Assembly (NCBI GenBank): GCA_002937455.1
Contig: PTJZ01000006.1
Span: 118,768-182,767 of the forward strand
Length of the DNA stretch: 64,000 bases
Reading direction: 5' to 3'
From: Alphaproteobacteria bacterium MarineAlpha11_Bin1
GTDB lineage: Bacteria; Pseudomonadota; Alphaproteobacteria; MPNO01; UBA830
The translations under genes were made by a program, and so were the position numbers. Below the pieces are notes generated by a model. The model was not told the origin of the DNA, made no database searches, and saw only the letters and a list, made by a program, of their open reading frames with translations. This document shows, piece after piece, positions 57,239-64,000 of the stretch (position 1 is its first letter; each line of letters begins with the position of its first letter).

Positions 57239-58069
57239 TTAGGACTGCCCGCCGCTACAGTTAATATTATCACCGGTTATGAAGCTTGCGTCTTCAGACG
57301 CCAAGAAAGCTATCGCAGCTGCCTGCTCTTCTGGTGTGCCTCGTCGCTTTATGGCTTGCTGATTAGTGATATCGTCAATCATCTCCCGACGGAAAGTGTC
57401 CGCCTGATCTGGATCTTCCGCAATTACACCAGGGCGAATGAAAGAACGCTCGGTCACACGATCCGGAATATCCGTGCCGCCGGGCGACATCGTGTTTACG
57501 CGGATGCCATACTTCCCGTACTCCATCGCTAGCACTTTTCCAAGTGCAAGTATCCCACCCTTACTCGAAGCGTAAGGCAGACGATAAAGCCCCCGCACCG
57601 ACTGGGATCCCAGATTGACGATTGCACCTGATTTTTGCTCCATCATTACCGGTAAGACAGCGCGGCAACCCCAAAGTGTTGGCATCAAAGAGCGCTCCAG
57701 TTCCATCTCTATCTCTTCTGGCGTGTAAAGGTGGAATGGCTTCATCCAGATAGTGCCGCCTACATTGTTGACTAGAACGTCGACCCTCCCAAAAGCTGTT
57801 ATGGTCTCCGCCACAAGAATTTCTGAACCTTCGTAGGTGCTGAGGTCTATAACTACTTTGATCGCTTCTACACCGTATTCCTGTAACTCATCAGTGGTGC
57901 GGGTAGCCGTTTCCTCAATCCTGTCGGCAACGACAATTTTTCCACCTTCCTGACCCAGTCGCCGTGCTGTCGCCCGGCCTATACCTTGGCCCGCGCCCGT
58001 TATTATGCAGACCTTATCTTGAAACCTGAGTGCTCCGGCTGCGCGGTGGTCGAGTTCGTCGGTTTGCAT
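57239..58069 (-). CDS. cis-diol carboxylate dehydrogenase-like SDR (BenD/XylL type)
   Basis: A 276-residue SDR. Cofactor loop TGAGQGIG, NNVGG, and YASSKGG with the catalytic Tyr and Lys. The stretch NNVGGTIWMKPFHLYTPEEI and RSLMPTLWGCRAVLP is the signature of 1,6-dihydroxycyclohexa-2,4-diene-1-carboxylate dehydrogenase (BenD/XylL), which rearomatises the diol made from benzoate with loss of CO2. The ATG at 58069 has AAAGGA 6 bases upstream and is preferred over the ATG at 58084. It directly follows the Rieske copy 2 gene, so it probably handles that enzyme's product. Confidence 0.83.
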   Translation of the reverse strand: MQTDELDHRAAGALRFQDKVCIITGAGQGIGRATARRLGQEGGKIVVADRIEETATRTTDELQEYGVEAIKVVIDLSTYEGSEILVAETITAFGRVDVLVNNVGGTIWMKPFHLYTPEEIEMELERSLMPTLWGCRAVLPVMMEQKSGAIVNLGSQSVRGLYRLPYASSKGGILALGKVLAMEYGKYGIRVNTMSPGGTDIPDRVTERSFIRPGVIAEDPDQADTFRREMIDDITNQQAIKRRGTPEEQAAAIAFLASEDASFITGDNINCSGGQS

Positions 58070-58083
58070 TTTTTTCCTTTGCA

Positions 58084-59367
58084 TTAGATTGAGGTATGGG
58101 CAACGCCCTTTTTGACTTTTGTCGGCTCGCCCGGCGCTTTGTCAAATGGAATCTCTCGTTCTAGTTCAAATGATGCAGACCGAACTGCCTGTGCTTCTGG
58201 ATCCAGTCCCGGAGGTGGAATCCCTAGTACTATGTTTTCGGCCGCTTTGAGAAGCTGTCGACGTGTCTGGGTGATCCCGCGGTCGGTCAGGACTAAATTT
58301 TCACGCGATCGGTTAGCAATCACTCCCATACTTTCTTGGATTGCGGCGTCCTGCATGGCGATCCCTTTGACGCCGCTAGGTGAGGTGCCAGCCGTTTGAG
58401 CCTCGCGATCGATATAATAATCATTATCTTTATTGGCGACCGGGCGAAAGGTGCCCGGGATTTGCGTTACATGCAGGCTACCGCCCTCGGTCATGACGGA
58501 TAACTCAAGCTCGTTCAGCGGCCGACTTGGATGATAGGAAAACGTCCACGCAAAACATGTCTGGTCATCGATAGGAACCCACGCGTGACCGTGAAGTGGG
58601 TTATCTCCGTAGGGCGGAACGATAGTATACCAGGGCATAATCCAGGGTGTTATGCGCCAATAGAATTTGTCCGTGCCCGCATTACGCCGCACACCCATAT
58701 TCAGTCCGCCGTCGGTTTCCTTTACTTCGAAGCGAGGCTTAAGATCGGATATATGATAATCTGAACCTTTGGAGCCGTGATGCAAGGGATCGCTTCGTAG
58801 CTCGCCGGCGTGGAGAAACCCTACATGACTCGAGTCGATGCCACCTTCTAAAGCCTGTAGGTAGTTCGAATCCTGCAAGCGTTTAGTGTGATAGCGCTGG
58901 CTCTCCGGTACGGTTATCCACTCGAAAGCCGGCTGTTCAGGCCTATTTTCCGGTGCTCCCATATATGTCCAAATAATGCCACCGCGCTCAACACAAGGGT
59001 AAGAGGTGAGAGAAACCTCTAATCGGAATTTACTATCGTCTGGTTCCGAGGGGATCTCCAAGCACTTGCCAGTTACGTCGAATTTCCAGCCGTGATAGGG
59101 GCAACGAATACCGCCTTCCTCATTACGCCCAAACCACAACGATACACGTCGGTGTGCACAGAACTCTTCGATCAGTCCGATCTCACCGTTGCTATCCCGG
59201 AAGGCGATCAGTTTTTCTGACAAAAGCGTCACACGTACTGGAGGACAGTCTCTTTCAGCGACCTCGTCTGATAACAGAAATGGTATCCAGTAGCAGCGGA
59301 ACAGCTTCCCCATTGGGGTGTCGGGGCCGGTTTCCGTAAGAGATTTATTTCTTTCGTTGGGTAGCAA
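58084..59367 (-). CDS. Rieske oxygenase alpha subunit, phthalate-dioxygenase-like (copy 2)
   Basis: A 427-residue paralogue of the gene at 47828-49114 with identical spacing of key residues: Cys70-x-His72, Cys89-x2-His92 and the EGGIDSSHVGFLH iron site (His181, His186). The start is TTG at 59367, supported by alignment with the ATG start of copy 1 (MLPNERNKSL against MLRKEVNDLL). The SDR follows closely on the same strand, so the pair forms an oxygenase-dehydrogenase unit. No reductase is near. Confidence 0.9.
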   Translation of the reverse strand: MLPNERNKSLTETGPDTPMGKLFRCYWIPFLLSDEVAERDCPPVRVTLLSEKLIAFRDSNGEIGLIEEFCAHRRVSLWFGRNEEGGIRCPYHGWKFDVTGKCLEIPSEPDDSKFRLEVSLTSYPCVERGGIIWTYMGAPENRPEQPAFEWITVPESQRYHTKRLQDSNYLQALEGGIDSSHVGFLHAGELRSDPLHHGSKGSDYHISDLKPRFEVKETDGGLNMGVRRNAGTDKFYWRITPWIMPWYTIVPPYGDNPLHGHAWVPIDDQTCFAWTFSYHPSRPLNELELSVMTEGGSLHVTQIPGTFRPVANKDNDYYIDREAQTAGTSPSGVKGIAMQDAAIQESMGVIANRSRENLVLTDRGITQTRRQLLKAAENIVLGIPPPGLDPEAQAVRSASFELEREIPFDKAPGEPTKVKKGVAHTSI

Positions 59368-59557
59368 AATCTACTTTCTGTCTATTAACCAGTGTCGGAG
59401 TTCGGGGTTAATTCGCCAAATTTGAGAGTTGATTTTCTCTTTGCCTAAGAATCAAGTTGCGTCAAATATTAGGCGGTCGCGAACTCTTTCGGAAGTCACT
59501 AAGAGGATATTCTCACCGTTAGGGAGAGACCGTTCGGAGTTAAAACAAGCTTTCTGA

Positions 59558-59880
59558 TCGACATTAAGAGATATCATGCTATTGGACAGTTCCAGATTCC
59601 TTGGAAAGGTAACAAAAATTATCCTAGCTGAAGAGACCTATGACGGCACCTGGGTTTTCAATGCGAATTTTTTTTATGGGAACGGATTCCGTCAGCACTA
59701 CCTTGATAAGGGAACAGCGAACGGAAGGAATGGCACATCACAGGAACCTTATCCAACGGTGATCGGCTCGAATGGCTTGGGCTTGATCTCTGGCAGTTCG
59801 ACCGTAATGGAATGGTCGTGAGTTGCGATGCCTATTATAAATCCAACGGCAATTTGTCCGGCAAACCAGATGGCTTGGTA
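59558..59880 (+). pseudogene. NTF2/SnoaL-like fragment with frameshift
   Basis: In the 563-base gap 59368-59930, a frame from 59710 reads KEWHITGTLSNGDRLEWLG, then LDLWQFDRNGMVVSCDAYYK, which fits the C-terminal strands of an NTF2/SnoaL-like domain. It has no start: a TAA lies at 59707. One base out of phase, 59576-59706 encodes DGTWVFNANFFYGNGFRQHY, which could be the preceding part. This suggests a frameshifted remnant. Oxygenase beta subunits share this fold, but that link is only a possibility. The rest of the gap holds nothing I recognise. Confidence 0.35.
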
Positions 59881-59930
59881 ACAGGGTCTCCCCCATTACC
59901 TAGTACGATTTCTGACTATTTCAGATCGGG

Positions 59931-61064
59931 TCAGCTCTCTTCCGCTATCAACCGGTTTAGGATCTTTTCGTATGCATTGGGCCCCGCATCGATACTGAGT
60001 TTCGCCGGGTTCGGCTCATGATTGAGAGAATCCTGCGCTACTTGCTGGGCCGCGATTACCGGCATGTCTTGGTCGGCAAAGGCGAAGGTCCGCATCTTGT
60101 AGATCAGTTCGCGAATTTCCTTGTTGCGTGCATCGTCGGTCTGCACATTCCAGCGTGCGGCGCAATAATAGTAATGCGTCGTACGGTCGGTTTCTGGGGT
60201 CAGCCAGTGGAGCGCCATGTAGCCGGTACCGTTTTCCCTAGGCTCACCGATCTTGGTGGCGCCAAAATTGAGTATCAAGTTCGATGCAGGGTACCACGTG
60301 ATCGCTGTCCACTGTTTACCTCGGGCCTGAAGTTCAGGATCGTCGGTGAACATTTTGATCATGCCGGGCGTTTCCGCATCCTCGGAATAACGGGACACGG
60401 TGACGGTGTCGCCCTCGACGGTGACGTCCGGATCGGTTTCCGCGGTATCCGGATTGCCGAGGATGCCGGCATGAGTAAAGCAGATGTGACTGAGATCTAG
60501 CAGGTTGTCGATCATCAGTCCGTAGTGACATTTCGCGCTCAGATACCCAAACTCCGTGATGTGGAGCTCCGGGCTGTCGTCGATGCAGCTGTAATCCGGA
60601 ATTTTATCGATATCGGCCGGCTTTTCGCCCATCCAGATCCACAGCAACCGGTGTTTCTCGACCACCGGATAGGCCGGCAGGTGCAGGGCAGCCGAAATTT
60701 TCTGACTACCGTGCGGATTGTGTATGCATTTGCCGTCAGCCCCGAACTGGAGGCCGTGATAAATGCACTGTACCCGGTCGCCGGAGTGCAGGGTGCCCAT
60801 CGAGAGAGGTACCTGCCGATGCGGGCACATATCCCTGATAGCCGCGATGCCACCCTTTTCCTTCCGGTAAAATGCAACTGGCAAATTGAGAATCGTACGG
60901 TGAACGATTTCGCCGTCCTTCAGTTCCTCTGATGGCATAGCCACATACCATGTGTTTTTGAGGAACTTCGCTCGGGTCAGCGGCCGCTGCGTGAGATCGT
61001 TTTCGGGGTAGATCGTGGGTTCTATCCCGATCAGCGCAGGCCCGGAATTAGAATCAGGACTCAT
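59931..61064 (-). CDS. Rieske oxygenase, vanillate O-demethylase-like (VanA type)
   Basis: A 377-residue oxygenase alpha subunit unlike the two others in the window. Rieske ligands Cys80-x-His82 (CPHRQVPLSMG) and Cys100-x2-His103 (CIYHGLQF); mononuclear iron segment DNLLDLSHICFTHAG (Asp190, His193, His198). The length and the ADGKCIHNPHG segment are typical of VanA-like O-demethylases. GGGAGGG sits 6 bases before the ATG at 61064, which decides that start over an upstream TTG. By eye its G+C is higher than that of the neighbouring genes. The ferredoxin reductase partner (VanB) is missing. Confidence 0.88.
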   Translation of the reverse strand: MSPDSNSGPALIGIEPTIYPENDLTQRPLTRAKFLKNTWYVAMPSEELKDGEIVHRTILNLPVAFYRKEKGGIAAIRDMCPHRQVPLSMGTLHSGDRVQCIYHGLQFGADGKCIHNPHGSQKISAALHLPAYPVVEKHRLLWIWMGEKPADIDKIPDYSCIDDSPELHITEFGYLSAKCHYGLMIDNLLDLSHICFTHAGILGNPDTAETDPDVTVEGDTVTVSRYSEDAETPGMIKMFTDDPELQARGKQWTAITWYPASNLILNFGATKIGEPRENGTGYMALHWLTPETDRTTHYYYCAARWNVQTDDARNKEIRELIYKMRTFAFADQDMPVIAAQQVAQDSLNHEPNPAKLSIDAGPNAYEKILNRLIAEES

Positions 61065-61272
61065 GGGTTTCCCTCCCAAATTGCAGAAACAGAATATATT
61101 TTTCCATCACCCCGAAAAAATTGCAACTTGATAGATACTCAGGCTCTACAAGCCTTATCCGTTCGTCATGGACGGTACTTCTAGCCACTGCGCCGGTAAG
61201 GAGAAAAAAGCGGTATGAAGTCTCTTGGAATCTTTGTGCTCCGGGGTAACATCTACTCTGGATGAAACGGTA

Positions 61273-61347
61273 TGGTGGGCGCGGCTGGGATTGAACCAGC
61301 GACCCCTCGCGTGTGAGGCGAGTGCTCTCCCGCTGAGCTACGCGCCC
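61273..61347 (-). tRNA. tRNA-Val (anticodon CAC)
   Basis: A minus-strand tRNA of 75 bases including encoded CCA. Acceptor stem GGGCGCG pairs with CGCGCCC; anticodon stem CTCGC/GCGAG encloses loop CTCACAC, anticodon CAC for the GUG codon; T arm GCTGG-TTCAATC-CCAGC. It marks the right border of the catabolic block. Confidence 0.97.
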
Positions 61348-61461
61348 GGAACCGGCCGGGCTTATAAGGTGGGAGATGGGGGCTTGTCAACGCGACCCGA
61401 ACACCACATTTCTATGTATTATCCTAGAGAACTTCGATTTAAATCGAAACGGACGCCAAAT

Positions 61462-62298
61462 ATGAGAGCCAGAAATTTCCTGCTCACATTTTTTATTGTC
61501 GTATTGTTGGCGAACCCTGCAGGCGCGACCACGCGAGATGTCAAACTATTCTACAAAATATATTTCGGAGGTTTTAACGTAGTAGACCTGACTGTGGATA
61601 TTAGTCTTAAAAGCTCAGCCTATAAATTTACTGCGAAGGCCGAGTCTGTTGGATTGATAGGCCGGATGTTTCCTTGGTGGATGAAAGCTTATTCTAATGG
61701 AGAGCTTTCTGAGAGTAAGATCAGTCCAATTGTTGCAGGCCAGAGAAATAATTGGCGCGGCCAAGACCGGGTCGTAGATCTAAAGTTTGCGGATGGAATT
61801 GCAACAATCGATCGGATCTTACCAGAGCCGGAAAGTGACGGTCGAGATAGAGTGCCGATTGAAATGCGCAGCGGTGTCACAGACCTGACCGGGGCTATTT
61901 TGGGCATAATTCGAGAAATGGACAACGGCAAATCTTGTGAGGCCAAGATGCCGGTATTCGACGGTCGCAGAAGCTACGACTTGGTCGCAAAACCCGATGG
62001 CAGAGATAAACTGCAGTACAGTGGATACACCCCGTATGTTGGCGAAACTGTGACTTGCCGCGTCACAATCACAAAAAAAGCTGGATTTAAAAAGGAAGAT
62101 AAATCCGGTTGGAATGATCGCGAACGTACAGCCCGCGTTTGGATGGCGAAAACCTTCGCACATGTCCCGCCGGTCCCGGTGCGTTTGACAACTGATACGC
62201 CGTTAGGGTCTGTCATCGCGCACCTAAATGCGGCATCTGTCAATTCGAATGGACACAAGATGAGGCTCAAATATCCAGAAACGACTGAAAAGAAATGA
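61462..62298 (+). CDS. DUF3108 domain-containing protein
   Basis: A 278-residue exported protein of the DUF3108 family, function unknown. From the ATG at 61462 there is a signal peptide (RARNFLLTFFIVVLLANPAGA, cleaved near GATT). The mature part is beta-rich with KLFYKIYFGGFNVVDLTVD and GDGRRSYD-like segments. The frame is open upstream to 61225, but that part runs through the antisense of tRNA-Val and is not coding; an ATG at 61414 is possible but would bury the signal peptide. Confidence 0.82.
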   Translation: MRARNFLLTFFIVVLLANPAGATTRDVKLFYKIYFGGFNVVDLTVDISLKSSAYKFTAKAESVGLIGRMFPWWMKAYSNGELSESKISPIVAGQRNNWRGQDRVVDLKFADGIATIDRILPEPESDGRDRVPIEMRSGVTDLTGAILGIIREMDNGKSCEAKMPVFDGRRSYDLVAKPDGRDKLQYSGYTPYVGETVTCRVTITKKAGFKKEDKSGWNDRERTARVWMAKTFAHVPPVPVRLTTDTPLGSVIAHLNAASVNSNGHKMRLKYPETTEKK

Positions 62299-62432
62299 AA
62301 ATTTCAGAAAACTACTTGGTTAAGCTCTTGGCGGAGACCCCCCAAGTGTGGCAAGTTTCTATGATCGGGCGGATTTGAGAAGGTACCATGTCGCGCCCGT
62401 GGGCATTTTAAACTGAGCGGGTTTCCGGCGCT

Positions 62433-63794
62433 ATGACCACGGGAGCATGTGCTGCGATCATTCTGGCGGCTGGTATGGGCACGCGAATGGAGTCGAACCT
62501 GCCAAAGGTTCTTCACCCGATCGCGAACCGTCCAATGATTTCTCATATACGGTCAGAATTGGATGCGGTCTCTCCCGACAAAATAGTCGTCGTTCTTGCC
62601 CCTGGTATGGATGAGGTAGCGGACGCAGTGGCGCCGGCAGATATCGCTATCCAGACTGAGGCGTTGGGGACCGGTCACGCCGTTCTTGCGGCGCGTGAAG
62701 CGATAGAAGGGTTTGATGGTGACGTCCTGATACTGTTTGGCGATACGCCGCTACTGACTGCCGAAACTATGCAAAAAATGCTGTCGGCGCGGCGTGCGGC
62801 CGATAATCCGGCCCTCGTCGTGCTCGGCTTCCGGCCAGACGACCCGGCAGAATATGGACGTCTGGTCACCGAATCCGGAGGTGGGCTAAAAGCTATTGTC
62901 GAGTTCAGAGACGCGACCGACCACCAACGCCAATTAGCCCTATGCAATGCGGGCATCATGGTGATCCGCGGAGAATATCTATTCCCTTTGCTGGATGCGG
63001 TGGAAAACGACAACGCCAACGGCGAATACTATTTGACGGATATTATTCAAATTGCGCACGAACGGGGCCTTAACTGCGCCGTTATGGAAGCTACTGACCC
63101 GGCTGAAGTAGTAGGGGTTAATAGCCGGGCGCAATTAGCTGAAGCCGAGGCCCAAATGCAGGAGCGTCTCCGAAATACCGCAATGGAAAACGGTGTGACT
63201 ATGACCGATCCGGGCACCGTTTGGTTTTCCGCTGATACAAAAATCGGTCGCGACGTTTCTATAGCGCCAAACGTATTTTTGGGCCCAGGCGTTAAGATCG
63301 CCGATAATGTTGAGATTCGGTCCTTCTGTCATATCGAAGAAGCGGATGTCGCATCGGGCGCGATCATCGGCCCGTTTGCGCGATTGCGGCCAGGCACTAG
63401 GATCGAAAACGATGTTTCTATAGGCAATTTTGTCGAGATTAAGGCGGCATTGGTGGAGGAAGGAGCAAAGGTCAATCATCTGACCTACATTGGCGATGCC
63501 CGGATTGGTGCCTACGCCAACATCGGGGCCGGTACCATAACTTGTAATTATGACGGGTTCTTTAAATATAAGACCGATGTTGGCGCCGGCGCTTTCATCG
63601 GTTCCAACTCCGCGTTGGTCGCGCCGTTGAAGATCGGAGAGGGTGCAATTGTTGGCGCTGGATCGGTCGTGACCGGCGATGTCGGAGCCGATGCTCTCTC
63701 GGTGGCGCGTGGGCGGCAGAAAAACGTCGATGGTCGCGCAGCATCGTTTAGAAAGAAGCGCCAGTCCGAAAAAGATGCAGCCAAAAAGAAATAG
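62433..63794 (+). CDS. glmU: Bifunctional UDP-GlcNAc pyrophosphorylase/GlcN-1-P acetyltransferase GlmU
   Basis: A 453-residue two-domain enzyme making UDP-GlcNAc for peptidoglycan and LPS. The N-terminal uridyltransferase has LAAGMGTRMESNLPKVLHPI, the GDTPLL motif and NGEYYLTDII. The C-terminal left-handed beta-helix contains hexapeptide repeats (RLRPGTRIENDVSIGNFVEIK) and NYDGFFKYKTDVGAGAFIGS with acetyltransferase residues. It is followed 36 bases later by glmS, the enzyme two steps earlier in the same pathway. Confidence 0.97.
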   Translation: MTTGACAAIILAAGMGTRMESNLPKVLHPIANRPMISHIRSELDAVSPDKIVVVLAPGMDEVADAVAPADIAIQTEALGTGHAVLAAREAIEGFDGDVLILFGDTPLLTAETMQKMLSARRAADNPALVVLGFRPDDPAEYGRLVTESGGGLKAIVEFRDATDHQRQLALCNAGIMVIRGEYLFPLLDAVENDNANGEYYLTDIIQIAHERGLNCAVMEATDPAEVVGVNSRAQLAEAEAQMQERLRNTAMENGVTMTDPGTVWFSADTKIGRDVSIAPNVFLGPGVKIADNVEIRSFCHIEEADVASGAIIGPFARLRPGTRIENDVSIGNFVEIKAALVEEGAKVNHLTYIGDARIGAYANIGAGTITCNYDGFFKYKTDVGAGAFIGSNSALVAPLKIGEGAIVGAGSVVTGDVGADALSVARGRQKNVDGRAASFRKKRQSEKDAAKKK

Positions 63795-63830
63795 GCGGAA
63801 CTGCCAGGGAAAGTTTGAGACGGTCGGATT

Positions 63831-64000
63831 ATGTGCGGAATCATTGGAACTATCGGTAAAGCGGATGCAGTCCCAATTTTATTGGACGGGCTGAAACGGC
63901 TTGAATACCGCGGCTACGACTCCGCTGGAATCGCAACGTTGGTTGACAGCAAAATCGAACGTCGACGCACCGAAGGCAAAATAATTAACCTGGAGACACT
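63831..64000 (+). CDS. glmS: Glucosamine-6-phosphate synthase GlmS (3' end cut by window)
   Basis: Start of the glutamine-dependent amidotransferase that makes glucosamine 6-phosphate. The 56 visible residues begin [14 protein letters not shown], with Cys2 as the glutaminase nucleophile after Met removal, and contain [16 protein letters not shown], a family signature. The frame is open at the right window edge. With glmU upstream it forms the common glmU-glmS unit. Confidence 0.97.
   Translation, partial: MCGIIGTIGKADAVPILLDGLKRLEYRGYDSAGIATLVDSKIERRRTEGKIINLET

Noticed and set aside
60018..60932. Two plus-strand frames of 160 and 135 codons over the VanA-like oxygenase gene
   Set aside because: They are shadows of a high-G+C gene; the minus strand encodes an oxygenase with all iron ligands.
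61225..61461. Upstream extension of the DUF3108 frame with residues like WARLGLNQRPLACEASALPLS
   Set aside because: This is the antisense translation of tRNA-Val and not protein; the gene starts at 61462 with a signal peptide.

Overview
The window looks like a chromosomal segment of an alphaproteobacterium, most likely of the Rhodospirillales type. This rests on family content and gene order: fabG-acpP-fabF-mltG-yicC-gmk, surA-pdxA-rsmA behind lptFG-lptD, pepA-holC-ndk, purM-purN back to back with DUF2066-pgsA-like-hdaA, rnd next to aspS, topA-rnr, pyrB-pyrC'-plsY, ruvX facing gatCAB, and glmU-glmS. A stand-alone small subunit IV of aa3-type cytochrome oxidase and an HdaA homologue are also alphaproteobacterial hallmarks. 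G+C looks moderate by eye (not computed). No insertion sequence, integrase, CRISPR array, rRNA or phage gene was seen.

Region 1 (1-45 kb, housekeeping). Positions 1-4904 hold fatty acid synthesis, a lytic transglycosylase, YicC and guanylate kinase. Positions 4908-12552 are one minus-strand run for the outer membrane and 16S rRNA methylation (lptF-lptG-lptD-surA-pdxA-rsmA), joined by short overlaps. A large GT-C-like membrane protein lies upstream. Then come pepA, holC, ndk, a 42-residue cox subunit IV gene, purine genes, a phosphatidyltransferase, the DnaA-inactivator homologue, RNase D and aspartyl-tRNA synthetase. A minus-strand block carries rpmG, a tail-specific protease, RNase R and topoisomerase I. 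Further on are plsY, a dihydroorotase-like protein with a changed metal site, pyrB, ruvX and gatCAB. Two tandem GSTs, a thiamine-diphosphate enzyme and a PsiE-like membrane protein lead into the accessory region.

Region 2 (46.3-61.3 kb, accessory catabolic block). Between a tRNA-Ser(GCU) and a tRNA-Val(CAC) gene lies about 15 kb that reads as an aromatic or cyclic carboxylate degradation locus. It has three Rieske oxygenase alpha subunits, a BenD/XylL-like cis-diol dehydrogenase, a 4,5-dihydroxyphthalate-decarboxylase-like protein, two class II aldolase/decarboxylase-like enzymes, a LigJ-like hydratase, an alpha/beta hydrolase with Cys as nucleophile, a zinc alcohol dehydrogenase, a CobW-type GTPase, a carboxymuconolactone-decarboxylase-family protein and a divergent shikimate-dehydrogenase-like enzyme. 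No ring-cleavage dioxygenase, Rieske reductase or transcription regulator is present, so the pathway must be completed elsewhere. The block also contains decayed genes: a deleted and frameshifted second decarboxylase-like gene, an NTF2-like fragment and a start-less open segment.

Region 3 (61.4-64 kb) returns to core genes: a DUF3108 protein, glmU and the start of glmS. The most novel material is the catabolic block, whose combination of families does not match a pathway I can name end to end.
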